From assembly GCF_040954645.1 (NCBI RefSeq), contig NC_092804.1, positions 143,415,108-143,479,107 of the forward strand: 64,000 bases of DNA, read 5' to 3'. Origin of the DNA: Diabrotica undecimpunctata (Eukaryota > Arthropoda > Insecta > Coleoptera > Chrysomelidae). Position 1 is the stretch's first letter, and each line of letters begins with the position of its first letter. Of this stretch, positions 33,905 through 43,985 are shown piece by piece. The translations under genes were made by a program, and so were the position numbers. Below the pieces are notes generated by a model. That model worked only from the letters and a program-made list of their open reading frames with translations. It made no database searches and was not told the origin of the DNA.

Positions 33905-34156
33905 ATTAATATCTTGTTATTGTGATTATCACTATAACGTTTTCAGTTGTCATTATTGTTATTATTTTTGTCACTACTTTTCCGTTAGCGTTTGCTGAAG
34001 TTCTGATGATTTATTTAGAAATAGTTTTCTTTAAACGTTTCATATGCTTCCGTATTATGTTACCATTTCTAAAACTTATAATAGTAGTGACAAAAATAAT
34101 AACAATAATGACAACTGAAAACGTTATAGTGATAATCACAATAACAAGATATTAAT
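33905..34156. mobile_element. MITE-like element with perfect 74-bp inverted repeats
   Basis: 33905-33978 and 34083-34156 are exact inverted complements, starting ATTAATATCTTGTTATTGTG and ending inward with TTTTTGTCACTACT. Total 252 bp with a 104-bp non-palindromic centre and no coding capacity. No mismatch in 74 bp means recent origin or gene conversion between arms. The left end lies 10 bp from the truncated endonuclease, the right end beside a (TA)n tract. Confidence 0.88.
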
Positions 34157-34157
34157 T

Positions 34158-34159
<2 letters not shown>

Positions 34160-34198
<39 letters not shown>
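34160..34198. repeat. (AT)n microsatellite
   Basis: About 19 units between two fold-back elements. Confidence 0.95.
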
Positions 34199-34200
<2 letters not shown>

Positions 34201-34231
34201 AAATACTGGATATTATTGACTGTCGATATAA

Positions 34232-34539
34232 ACAAACAACACAGTTTATTAGGGCTGCAGTCAGTAGGTTTGGCCGGGATGTTATAGAAACACTCTTTTG
34301 ATGATCAGTCAAACACACCATGAAAAGATGTTACTATCAAAATTTTAACTTTCCAACTAAATTTTAAAATGTATATTGTCCATTATTTGAGTGTCGTAGC
34401 TTTGAAAAAATAATCTCAACGACTATGTCTTGAAGAAGGAATAAAAAAATTCCTAAAGCTCGACCAAAAGTCAAAAGAGTGTTTCTATAACATCCCGGCC
34501 AAACCTACTGACTGCAGCCCTAATAAACTGTGTTGTTTG

Positions 34540-34540
<1 letters not shown>
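34232..34540. mobile_element. MITE-like element with perfect 70-bp inverted repeats
   Basis: 34232-34301 and 34471-34540 are exact inverted complements (outer end ACAAACAACACAGTTTATTA, inner end AGAAACACTCTTTTGA). Total 309 bp and unrelated in sequence to the MITE at 33905. Its right end is fused directly to a (TA)n tract and a second tract lies 33 bp from its left end, which suits insertion into a TA repeat. No coding capacity. Confidence 0.88.

Positions 34541-34609
<69 letters not shown>
34541..34609. repeat. (AT)n microsatellite
   Basis: About 34 units with single G interruptions near 34563 and 34609. Confidence 0.95.
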
Positions 34610-34612
<3 letters not shown>

Positions 34613-34619
34613 TTTTATA

Positions 34620-35345
34620 TACCAGGTAGTAATTTCCGAAGACAGCTACGATCTTAGCTATATGGTAAGAAAACTGCAAGAAGAATATGAGGTGGTAGGT
34701 CTAAACATGAATATGACAAAATGTGAATATCTCTCAGTGGAAACAGATGATGTGACCTAGTCTTGGAAGACGACAAAATCAAAGGCGTGCAATCCTGCAA
34801 ATATTTGGGAGTCATTTTCAACAAGAAGGGAAATAGCGCAGATGAAATCAGGGAAAGAATAAACCAGGGCAGAGCAGCGACCCGTGCCTTAAACTCTCTT
34901 CTCTGGCAAAAAACAATTCGACGAGAATCCAAAAAACACATTTACGGTAGTATAGTCCAAAGTATTACACTTTACGGTTCGGAAGTATGGGACATCACCA
35001 AAGCTAAGAGAAACAAACTTATGACGACAGAAATGGATTATCTGAGACGAAGCTGCGGTAGATCTAAACTGGAGAGAGTTAGAAACGAACAAATGACAAA
35101 TATCAATGATGACATAAAAAGAAAATAATTAATCTGGTTCGGACATGTTAAAAGAATGCCAGAGTACAGATGGTCTAGAAGAGTACTGGAATGGATCCCT
35201 TCTGCAAGAAGAAAGAGAGGACGACCACGGAGAAGTTGGCGCAACGATATTGATGAAGCAATGGCGACAAGAGACTTAGAAGAGGCAACTGCATATGACA
35301 GAAAAAGATGGAAATTGGGGGCGGAGAACCGGCGACAGCCGTAAT
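34620..35345 (+). pseudogene. LINE RT C-terminal fragment (second family)
   Basis: Plus frames: YMVRKLQEEYEVVGLNMNMT, then after one frameshift CKYLGVIFNKKGNSADEIRE, RINQGRAATRALNSLLWQKT, IYGSIVQSITLYGSEVWDIT, LDYLRRSCG-like DYLRRSCGRSKLERVRNEQM, a stop, IWFGHVKRMPEYRWSRRVLE and RRKRGRPRRSWRNDIDEAM, ending GAENRRQP before a (TA)n tract. The opposite-strand copy at 36655-37441 has the same order, so the two belong to one family distinct from the EAWT/EIRSRI type. Truncated just after the FADD motif. Confidence 0.83.
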
Positions 35346-35356
35346 AAATCCGTTAT

Positions 35357-35361
<5 letters not shown>

Positions 35362-35432
<71 letters not shown>
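35362..35432. repeat. (TA)n microsatellite at LINE 3' end
   Basis: About 35 units starting 17 bp after the RT stop codons. Either the element's own simple tail or the TA-rich target. Confidence 0.93.
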
Positions 35433-35439
<7 letters not shown>

Positions 35440-36650
35440 CAAAAAATTGTTAAGAATACAAAAACCAAGTTTTATGCAATTAATTATCTATTGTAAATAA
35501 GTTATATTATTTTTTAAAACACGATTTTGTAATCTTGATTCGGTTCATTGTCTGACGCAGCATTGAAATTTTTATTAGTTTTATTAAGCATTAATTTTAT
35601 TAGCATTCGTATTTTGTACAAAACAAAATATTTTGTTAAATAAATATTTAAATAAATCAAAACGAGTAGTAGAGAAACTTTTTTAAACATAGTAAACTGA
35701 CTTCGAAAGCTATGGATTCATTCCTATAATCAGTTTGATCGACTTTGATTATTAGGACAAAAAATAAAATAAAATTTATTAATATTTTAAATTATTAAAT
35801 AAAATATTCTTAATATTTTAAAAATCATATGAATACAGGAAAAAATTACATGTTTTTTCTAATAGTAACCAGTTTCGTATCCAGTGGTTCTGTTTTTCCA
35901 GTAAAACATAATTTTTAATAGTTATGTATGTATTTATTTTTTATTTATTTTTTTATTACACTTAATTTTCTTTTTTATATATTTATTTTTTTTTATTTTT
36001 TTAATATTTATTTTTTTTTTACTATTAGAATGATTTTTTTATATTTTGTTTTTTTTTCTTTTCCAATTTATATACAAGTTTGGCATAAATTGTTCTTTAA
36101 CTACTACTTCAAATTGTTATTCTTAAATCGCTTGTGTGTGATATAACATTTTATAAACTGCTAAATTGTTAGAATCTAATAGGCCATAAAGGTTGATCGG
36201 TTTTACTAAAAATTTTATTTTCATAATTGCTTCCATAAAAATATTGGTCTTTATTCTATTTTTGTTACAATTTAATATTATTTACTCTAGTGTGCCATAT
36301 TCTCCACACTCGCAGTTTGGAGATTTCACAATTTTTAATTTAAATAAAATAAAAATTAGAAAACCATGGTTTAGTATGAGTTTTCGGCTAAAGCCTTTTT
36401 AAAACAGTCCTTTGGTGGAATGATTATATTTAACCATCTATTCCTGTCTAATTATATATTTTTTAAATTAAATAAATAATTAATAAATAATTTACAAAAT
36501 TATAGGAATCCAATGCTTCGATGGCTAGCATGTCAACTTTTCATTATGGATAATTCCACAAGTAGCTTGAACTCAAATAAACCTAACTATTTTTCTTTCC
36601 TCGTAAGGGTTTTTTAAATTAGCTAATATATTTTGTAAGATATAATTAAT
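35433..36650. other. AT/T-rich low-complexity stretch
   Basis: Very T-rich between about 35930 and 36060. The open frames there are Phe/Tyr/Ile-rich artefacts of composition. Confidence 0.5.
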
Positions 36651-36654
36651 ATTA

Positions 36655-37441
36655 ATATCTTCTTCTTCTTCTTCGGCTTTTCCCATTATGAGTTCGCCGT
36701 TTTCTTCCCGGCGGGTCCCAGTTTAATATTCTTTTCGGCCATCTATGCTCTGGCATTCTTTGTACATGCCCGTATCACTGAAGGGCTCTGTTTTCCAACT
36801 TTTTTGTAATTGAGCATTTTACTTCCATTCTGTTCCATATTTCCTCCGTTCTTATTCTATCCGCTCTTGTGATTTGTAGACATCTTCTTAAAAAGTCCAG
36901 TTCAACTGTTCTTATTTTATTTCGTATTGTTGTTGTCATTGGCCATACTTCCACTCCATATAGGGTAATATTCATCACTATGCTTTGAAAGATCCTCTTT
37001 TTGTTTTCTTTGGTTAGAGTGTTGTTCCATATCACTCCATGAAGTGCTCTTGTGGCTTGTTTTCCCCGTGCTATTTTCATTTCTATATCTTTCATACAAG
37101 TACCATCTCGGCTAATCATTGACCCTAAATACTTAAAAGCCTTACAACTCTTAATAGTCTCTTCTTCTAAACTTAAGTTCAAAATCTGCAACCTCGGGTC
37201 CAATACATAAGTATTCGGTCTTGCACATATTTATCTTGAGTCCCCAAAGTTCATATTCTTCCTTTAATTTCCTTATCATATATTTCATATCCTCCCTGTC
37301 TTGTGCAAAAATGACTTGATGATCTGCGAAAAGTAGTGAATGTAATATATTCTCTTGTACTGGTATGCACATTGTTCCGCATTTTCTATACCATCTTTTC
37401 AAAGCCTGATCTATATATATGTTAAAAAGTATAGGTGAGAG
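36655..37441 (-). pseudogene. LINE RT fragment, palm to C-terminus
   Basis: Minus strand: LSPILFNIYIDQALKRWYRK (end of motif B), LLFADHQVIFAQDREDMKYM (motif C, catalytic FADD changed to FADH), EYELWGLKINMCKTEYLCIG, frameshift, FKYLGSMISRDGTCMKDIEM, KQATRALHGVIWNNTLTKEN, IVMNITLYGVEVWPMTTTIR, LDFLRRCLQITRADRIR, a stop, YGHVQRMPEHRWPKRILNWD and a GAAGAAGAAGATA end at about 36660. Loss of the second catalytic Asp makes it inactive, though the 142-codon frame 36775-37203 is intact. Mirror-image relative of 34620-35345. Confidence 0.85.
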
Positions 37442-37444
37442 ACC

Positions 37445-38835
37445 TACAGATAGATATATTTATAAGTTTATGTAAAAAACTTTTGCAATCTGATATTACT
37501 TAAAATTATTGTTTATTAAATAAATTAGTTTTAATATATTTTATCGATACTAATATAGCGAGTTGTTCAGCTGAATACCTTGAAAGTTCCCTCGAAACTG
37601 TTTAAGCCTGGAAATAGTTTTGTGTAGGGTCCAAAATGCCCACAGGTTTTATCGTATTTTTTAGATGCGTTTGTAAAAATGATATGATAATTTTTAAAAT
37701 CATCTTAAATATCTAAATGAAATGTCACATTTCTCAACGACGTAAGATAAATAGAATAATCTTTTAGAAAGCGTATTTCTATCTCAGGCACATCAGTTAA
37801 GTTTGGTATATCGGTAACAGTTCGTTTTTATACATATTGTCTTTATATTGTAAACAGTATTGATATAATTCACACAAAAACCAGTGATTCCTTTTTCTTC
37901 CAGTACTTATTATTTAAATCCATTATAAATAGGTTGTGAAGTTTACTACAATTTTAGTTAAAATTATCCACAAAAATTTATTAGAGATATATTCTTCATA
38001 CGCAACATTCTACATAAGAATTTGAAACTTATGAAGTTTTAAAGGCTCCAAGGGACAATCTTACATTATCTACCTTTTTTAGATTATAGAGAAATAAGCT
38101 TATGAAGATCAACGGTCAATCACAGCGATTAAGCACTAATTTTGATCACGATACTTCTAAAAACATAGTTGCAACTTTTTTTGTTTAATAAAATTCGTAT
38201 GTATTCGTAAGTTTAGAAGTATTGGCGCAGTCTTTTTGTTCATCTTTAAATCACTTATATTTCTTCTTATTTTTTCAAATATTTTAAATAATACTTTTAG
38301 AATAATTCTACGTACAGCAATTGTTTTCTATAAGAATTATGGTGTGTGTGAGTGTGTGTGTGTACGCACATAAATGAACTAAGAGTTTTTATTATATAAG
38401 AAAACAAATCTGCCCCAATTAATGTTGACACAGCTTTTTTATTATCACCATCTTATATTTGGAATAATGAACAAAATCTGGGATTATGTTTACCATAATT
38501 TTATGTGAGTCATAATTAGAAATTACAATGTAATCAACAAAAAATCGGTAAAGATAAATAAATAAGTAGTTAGCACTATGGAGATTAATTCATGAAGACG
38601 ATATATGTAAAAACACATACCTACAATAAATAGGAAGAAAATATTAATATAGAATAAAAAATAAATTGACATGTAACGTAAAACACAATGAAACTTACTT
38701 CTGATTTGTTTATAGGGCAACAATATTTTAAATAATTTTATACCATATTTTATTTTCTACTTCCACTGTTCCAATTTTCTCGTTTTGGAAAATCAATTTT
38801 TTTTTACTTTTTTGAACGCGCATTTTAGAGAACCT
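37445..38835. other. Unassigned AT-rich stretch
   Basis: Contains a short GT-rich run near 38341-38366. No coding features recognised. Confidence 0.4.
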
Positions 38836-38839
38836 CTTT

Positions 38840-39115
38840 AAAGAAACATAATTTAACAATGAAAAAAAATACAAAAATTACAATATCTAGGCATGTGATG
38901 AGAGGAGCAAAAACTAGCTTCTGCAAGTTATCATTTAGAGAAAGATTATAGAAAAGCGCAAACGTTAGAGCAAGACGAATGTCTTGGCTCTGTAATCTCA
39001 GAAAATTATACAACTATTCTTCAAATCAATTTTTTGGAACAGCTGTAAACAGAATTCAAATGGTCATAATGATCACCAAACTTCGAAAGAAGTTCATTCA
39101 GAAGAAATATGAGGC
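38840..39115 (+). pseudogene. LINE RT C-terminal tail
   Basis: Plus-strand pieces ISRHVMRGAKTSF, FRERL, ARRMSWLCNLRKLYNYSSNQ, FFGTAVNRIQMVIMITKLRK, with a GAAGAAAT end near 39108. This equals the MRGEKY...RRMSWLRNLREWYG...AVSKVRIAMMIADLR tail of the 25880-26375 copy. One or two frameshifts. Confidence 0.7.
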
Positions 39116-39239
39116 ATGAATTTTTAGGAAAATTAGACCTGAACATAGTCCAAAGTAAAATAAAACCAAACCAAACTGCATTTAATTGAAGACTATGTGC
39201 TGGTATTATTTTTGTAAATTAGTCTGATGTTAGTTGTAA

Positions 39240-39602
39240 TGTTTTTCTTCTTCTTCTTCTCGCAGCACTACAACCCGGGGTGGGTTTTGGCTGACTGCAC
39301 AACTTGCTTCCATCTTGAACGGTCGTCCATTATAGTTGGGTCAGTGGGCAGCCCCATTGTTCTTAGATCTGACCATATATTGTCTCTTCATCGCATTCGT
39401 GGACGTCCTAAGGGTCTTCTTCCTGTGGGGCTTCCTCCCATATTATTTTGGCAAGGCGGTTATTAGGGAGTCTATGGACATGGCCAGCCTATCTAAGACG
39501 TTGGGATTTAATCTCTTGGACTATATCGCTCGCTCTATACATCTGCTTGACCTCAGCATTTGTTCTCATTCGGTATTTGTTGCTATTAATGTCGTGATAA
39601 GG
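39240..39602 (-). pseudogene. Host LINE copy, 3' part (split by younger LINE)
   Basis: Minus strand: YRMRTNAEVKQMYRASDIVQ, LRWAGHVHRLPNNRLAKIIW, broken RGRP-type region, IWSDLRTMGLP-like block and a (GAA)n-like end at 39241. Its upstream half is at 41556-41975. Joining across the inserted element restores a continuous ERKILRRIFGPxHDINSNKYR reading in which each piece contributes one side. It was therefore one antisense RT before the insertion. Confidence 0.75.
39585..39602. repeat. Target-site duplication, left copy
   Basis: ATTAATGTCGTGATAAGG, identical to 41556-41573. Confidence 0.92.
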
Positions 39603-41555
39603 ACTGGTTTGACGAAGAATGTCAGATCATCACAGACAAAAAAAACAGAGCATATTTACTGATGCAACAGGGGCACAGAACCCGACAAGCAGAGGAAGAA
39701 TATAAACGACTACGCAAAGAAGAAAAGAAAACTCACCGAAGAAAAAAGAGAGAATATATGAACAAAGAACTTCAAGAACTACAAGAACTAAGTAAATCAA
39801 CAGCGACAAGAAAATTTTATCAGAGACTAAACAAAAGCAGAAAAGACTTCAAACTGAGAACAACGATGTGTAGAGATAAGGAAGGTAATATATTGACAGA
39901 ACAGCAAGAGATACTAAGTAGATGGACAGAACATTTTACGGAAAAGTTTGAAGGAGATCGGAGAGAGACGACCCCTGACATACCATTAGACCAAGCAGAC
40001 AACAGAGAAAAGACTCCACCAACAATAGCCGAGATTAGAGCAGCAGTAGAAAAATTAAAGAACAATAAAGCACCGGGATCGGATCAAATAGCATCGGAGT
40101 TACTAAAGGAAGGAGGAGACGCACTACAAAAAACAATACATGAATTGATAACAAAGATATGGTCGAATAAACAGCTACCAACGGAGTGGAATAGCGGTAT
40201 TATTGTACCACTACATAAAAAAGGAAATCAGTTAAAATGTGGAAACTACCGTGGAATCACGCTGCTGAATGCAGCATACAAAATAATGTCCAATGTCATT
40301 TATGAAAGACTTAGACCACACGCTGAAAAAATAGTTGGCAAATACCAAAGTGGCTTCTGTAGACAGAAGTCAACAATAGACCAGATATTTGTTCTGCGAC
40401 AGATCCTCGAAAAAACAAGTGAATATAACATCGACACCCATCATCTCTTCATAGACTTTGAAAGCGCATATGACAATATAAACCGAGAATTCTTAATAAA
40501 AGCAATGAAAGAATTTAATATACCAACACAACTAATAGAACTGATAAAAGAATCTCTAAAAGTAGAAAGTAGAATCCGGATACAAAATGAATTAACGGAA
40601 ACAATAGATGTGAAAAAGGGACTACGCCAGGGAGACGCTCTATCATGCATCTTGTTCAACATCGTGCTCGAGAAAATACTGAGGGACACAACAGTCAATA
40701 CACGAGAAACAATCATTAATAAAAGCGTGCAAATACTAGCATTTGCAGATGATGTTGACATAATCGCAAGATCAAGAAGAGAAATGATAGAGGCATACAA
40801 CCAAATAGAACGAGCTGCACAAAATAGTGGTCTTAAAATCAATCAGACCAAAACAAAATATATGCAGGTAAGAAAAAACGCAGAAATAAGGCAGCCACAA
40901 AATATAACAATAGGAGAATACAACATAGAGGAGGTAAAAAACTTTATATACTTGGGATCCCTAGTCACGTCTGATAATAACGTTACGGAGGAAGTGAAGA
41001 GGCGAATATTTATTGCAAATAAATGTTACCATGGCTTAATTAGACACCTAAGATCAGATAACGTCGCAAGAAAGACAAAATGCCAAATATATAAAACCCT
41101 AATAAGACCGGTACTCACATATGGCTCAGAAACCTGGACACTTACTAAAAGAGAGGAAACGTTGTTAGCCACCTTCGAAAGAAAAATCTTGCGACACATA
41201 TACAAGGGCACAAAAGAAAACGGAATATGGCGAAGACGATACAACTCTGAACTATACAAAATATACCAGGATCCGGATATTAAAACATTCATCAAAATAG
41301 GACGGCTGCGTTGGATAGGACATGTAGAAAGAATGGAAGAAGGCGAAATACCAAACAAAATATTCAAACAGATGCCAGTAGGAAAAAGAACAAGAGGAAG
41401 ACCGAAACTGAGATACTTAGAACAAATAGAAAATGATATAACAACCATAAAAATAAAAAACTGGAGAAAAAAAGCACGAAACAGATCGGAATGGAGAAGA
41501 ATCCTAGAACAGGCCAAGACCCAAAAAGGGTTGTCGAGCCAGTGATGATGATGAT
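39603..41555 (+). mobile_element. RTE-like LINE, 5'-truncated, with 18-bp target duplication
   Basis: 1953-bp insertion bounded by identical 18-bp repeats. It starts inside the coding region (no endonuclease) and ends with the stop codon followed by (TGA/GAT)n trinucleotides directly at the duplication: no poly(A), a very short 3' untranslated region and 5' truncation, as expected of target-primed reverse transcription by an RTE-like LINE. It is inserted into an antisense LINE of another family. Perfect duplications and an unbroken frame make it the youngest recognisable LINE here. Confidence 0.92.
39605..41545 (+). CDS. Reverse transcriptase of RTE-like LINE, 5'-truncated but open
   Basis: The frame is open from the insertion point (WFDEECQIITDKKNRAYLLM) to TGA at 41545; the first ATG at 39662 gives 627 residues but is internal, not a true start. 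Residues from that Met: basic/coiled linker 1-60, NNKAPGSDQIASELLKEG (about 134), motif A LFIDFESAYDNINR (about 261), motif B GLRQGDALSCILFN (about 319), motif C LAFADDVDIIAR with intact catalytic Asp pair (about 360), KINQTKTKYM, FIYLGSLVTS (about 430), RPVLTYGSETWTLTKREE (about 482), ATFERKILRHIY, LRWIGHVERMEE and GRPKLRYLEQIEND (about 578). RT copies the element RNA at the target. The endonuclease part is missing, so this copy is unlikely to move by itself. Confidence 0.92.
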   Translation, partial: WFDEECQIITDKKNRAYLLMQQGHRTRQAEEEYKRLRKEEKKTHRRKKREYMNKELQELQELSKSTATRKFYQRLNKSRKDFKLRTTMCRDKEGNILTEQQEILSRWTEHFTEKFEGDRRETTPDIPLDQADNREKTPPTIAEIRAAVEKLKNNKAPGSDQIASELLKEGGDALQKTIHELITKIWSNKQLPTEWNSGIIVPLHKKGNQLKCGNYRGITLLNAAYKIMSNVIYERLRPHAEKIVGKYQSGFCRQKSTIDQIFVLRQILEKTSEYNIDTHHLFIDFESAYDNINREFLIKAMKEFNIPTQLIELIKESLKVESRIRIQNELTETIDVKKGLRQGDALSCILFNIVLEKILRDTTVNTRETIINKSVQILAFADDVDIIARSRREMIEAYNQIERAAQNSGLKINQTKTKYMQVRKNAEIRQPQNITIGEYNIEEVKNFIYLGSLVTSDNNVTEEVKRRIFIANKCYHGLIRHLRSDNVARKTKCQIYKTLIRPVLTYGSETWTLTKREETLLATFERKILRHIYKGTKENGIWRRRYNSELYKIYQDPDIKTFIKIGRLRWIGHVERMEEGEIPNKIFKQMPVGKRTRGRPKLRYLEQIENDITTIKIKNWRKKARNRSEWRRILEQAKTQKGLSSQ

Positions 41556-41573
41556 ATTAATGTCGTGATAAGG
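41556..41573. repeat. Target-site duplication, right copy
   Basis: Identical to 39585-39602, following the (GAT)n end of the inserted LINE. Confidence 0.92.
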
Positions 41574-41975
41574 CCCAAAGATTCTTCTGAGGATTTTCCT
41601 CTCAAAACATCTAAGTTTTCTTTCAGTTTCTTTGGTCAGGATCCACGTCTCACACCCATACATGAGCACCGGTCTAATCACCGTTTTATATATTCTAATC
41701 TTTGATGTTCGTGTTAGGCTTTTAGATTTAATAGTATTGTGGAGGCTGTACATACATCTGTTTGCTGCCTGAATTCTTCCTTTAATCTTTTGCGCGATAT
41801 CGTTATCTGCAGTGATTGTTGCTCCGAGATATTTAAAAATCTCCACTCTTTCATGTTATATGGGTCTATTGTCACATTTTGCCCTATTCTATCTCGTCCC
41901 TTTTGTCTGTTGATACAAGTTGTAATGTTAGCCATTAATATTTCAGTTTGGACAAAAATTAGCTTTAGCTAATGC
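41556..41975 (-). pseudogene. Host LINE copy, upstream part
   Basis: Minus strand from about 41975: TTCINRQKGRDRIGQNVTID, frameshift, EIFKYLGATITADNDIAQKI, KGRIQAANRCMYSLHNTIKS, IRIYKTVIRPVLMYGCETWI and RKLRCFERKILRRIFGP ending at the insertion site. The RT palm is absent, so this copy too was 5'-truncated. It continues at 39602 downward. Confidence 0.8.
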
Positions 41976-41979
41976 AGTC

Positions 41980-43020
41980 TGCTATTTTTTTCTGCTAATT
42001 AATAACAAAATAAGCCTATAGTAGATCTATACAGACGATAAATCGAGTATTAGGAAACAAAAAGCAGTTAAAAAATCAATGAGTGGTAATGAATATTTAC
42101 AGATTTATTTTATGAATATTTTATGCTAAGATTATTTTTATATTTATCCTTCCCGGTATAAAATAAGACATTTATTACATGAAATATATATTTTTTTTTG
42201 AATATTCATAAACGATCTATTGAAATTTATATTTAAAATATTAGTAATATCAATGAAAGCACTTATAAACGTGTCATCATATAATTATTTCGGTATTTCA
42301 CAAGAATTTTTCTCTTCAACATATTTATTCAACTAGAATTGCTCTGTAATTTGTCTCACAGGTAGTAATTTGGAAAGTGATTGTATAATCGACAATATGC
42401 GTCTATATTTAGCTGATGTAACAACTAAAGAAAATGTCAATCTCCGAGGAATTTCTTACTTTTTCCCATTTATAGCAATGACTCAAGAAAAATTAATCCA
42501 ACTTTATAATTTTAATTTTTTAAATAAAATTACTCAGATTATAGGCTATTGATTATGTTCAAAAAATAGGGCTAAAAGTGACTGCACCGTTTAACAGGTT
42601 TTATTGTTTCATATGGCCAATGGTCCGCCAAATATGAAAAAACCGCGAAGTACTACCATTTAAAGGGATGCGTTTTTGAGAAAATTTTTGGATGAATTTG
42701 TTTCTACCGAAATTTCGAAATCGAAATCGAAATTTTATATTTTAAAGTCAAAAATAGTTTTTTTTGACAAAAATATATTCAAAAAATGAAGAAAAAACGC
42801 ACGCGATTTTTCTTTTTTGTCCCATATCTTTTTTCGACGGGTGTATAGGTATAACCATCGCTTCACAGAAAAAAAAAAACTTTTATCCTTCCTCTTTAAA
42901 ATGGCGTTTGTTAAAAGTATTTAGGATTTACAGTATCCCAGATACCATTTTTCAAAGTTCACCACTCACACACACCATTTTTGGCCATTTTCCCTAGTTT
43001 TGCACACATTGTTCTATAAC
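41980..43020. other. Unassigned stretch
   Basis: No coding features. A short nested repeat of AATCGAAATCGAAAT type lies at about 42715-42738. The part from 42590 to 43000 may belong to an unidentified element. Confidence 0.35.
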
Positions 43021-43031
43021 TTTTTAGATTA

Positions 43032-43270
43032 CTAATATTGTTCTGATGCTATTTTCTTGTGGCATTTTAAAGTAATTACTATTTAAATGGGAATAAGCCA
43101 CAATTAAACGTTGAAGTAAGTTTATTGACGTTTCAATTTCCACTTCGGAAATCGGCTAGTAAATTTACTAATGTTTGTATTTTGAGAACGATTTCCGAAG
43201 TGGAAATTGAAACGTCAATAAACTTACTTCAACCTTTAATTGTAGCTTATTCCCATTTAAATAGTAATTA
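43032..43270. repeat. Fold-back repeat, long copy, with 11-bp target duplication
   Basis: Left arm (about 43074-43153) TAATTACTATTTAAATGGGA...TTGACGTTTCAATTTCCACT TCGGAAATCG and right arm (about 43190-43269) are inverted copies over about 80 bp with few mismatches, separated by about 36 bp ending ATTTTGAGAA. TTTTTAGATTA occurs at both 43021-43031 and 43271-43281. The left side has about 40 extra bases (TATTGTTCTGATGCTATTTT...). The right arm reads GATTTCCGAAGTGGAAATTG then AAACGTC. Confidence 0.82.
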
Positions 43271-43439
43271 TTTTTAGATTATCCTTAAAATGGTCTATAG
43301 TAGAAAGTAGAAAGTTCTAGGACTAATTTTAAGCAAGATGCGGTTCTCCAAAGTTTTCTACTTTTAACGATTTTTGTTAAGTTTTACGGCTATTTTTTAA
43401 ATTTCTCATTATAACAGTCTGGCTGTTTATTTACAAAAC

Positions 43440-43985
43440 AGGCCATCCATAGCCCTTACAATATTTCAAGCTAAACTACATGTAAACGATTTTTACGCTC
43501 AAGAGTGCCCGAAAAAATACCTTAATTCTGTCAAAACATTTGTTGATTTGTTGACTGGCGAATCACTACAAAGCAACTTTGTTATGCGTCTAGGACATAA
43601 AAGAACTGTTATAATGAAATTGCTGATAATCTTGCTAAAGAAGGAGCTAATACTCTTATTATCGAACCAGAGCCATTGGTATCCTAAAAAGCCGCATAGA
43701 GGAAGATGAGCGGAAATGGGAAAAGTAACTTGGTGTAAACTACTGAGAAAATACAGTAGGCGAAAGGCATATAGAACGGTTATTAACAGCTTTTGCTTGC
43801 TGCGCAAAAATACTGCTAGGTAGTCTTACAGGATATTGCTCACTGTGGAAAAGAGAAGAGAGTAATATACAGAGTCTACAAAAATGCAGAGGAAACGTCC
43901 GAATATATTGGCCGCAACTGCAAGAATATTTTTTCTGAAATGAGAGGAGGAAAACCATGCATTATATTTTTTGATCATCGATTAT
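43440..43985 (+). pseudogene. RNase H and C-terminal end of a Jockey/R1/I-type LINE
   Basis: Plus-strand islands: VDLLTGE (near 43540), GHKRTV then after a shift NEIADNLAKEGANTLIIEPE (RNase H end motif, 43610-43675), ERHIERLLTAF, AKILLGSLTGYCSLWKR and NAEETSEYIGRNCKNIF (C-terminal Cys/His-type block, 43885-43935). This order, RNase H then LTGHCxL...EExxxHI, is typical of R1/I/Loa-group ORF2 ends, unlike the RTE-like LINEs that dominate the window. Multiple breaks. The opposite-strand frame 43499-43807 is a shadow. Confidence 0.68.

Noticed and set aside
40441..41517. Antisense open frames of 133 and 163 codons
   Set aside because: Shadows of the intact 627-codon RT on the plus strand; no signature of their own.
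42370..42997. Two short plus frames
   Set aside because: Length is expected by chance in this AT-rich DNA and no motif is present.
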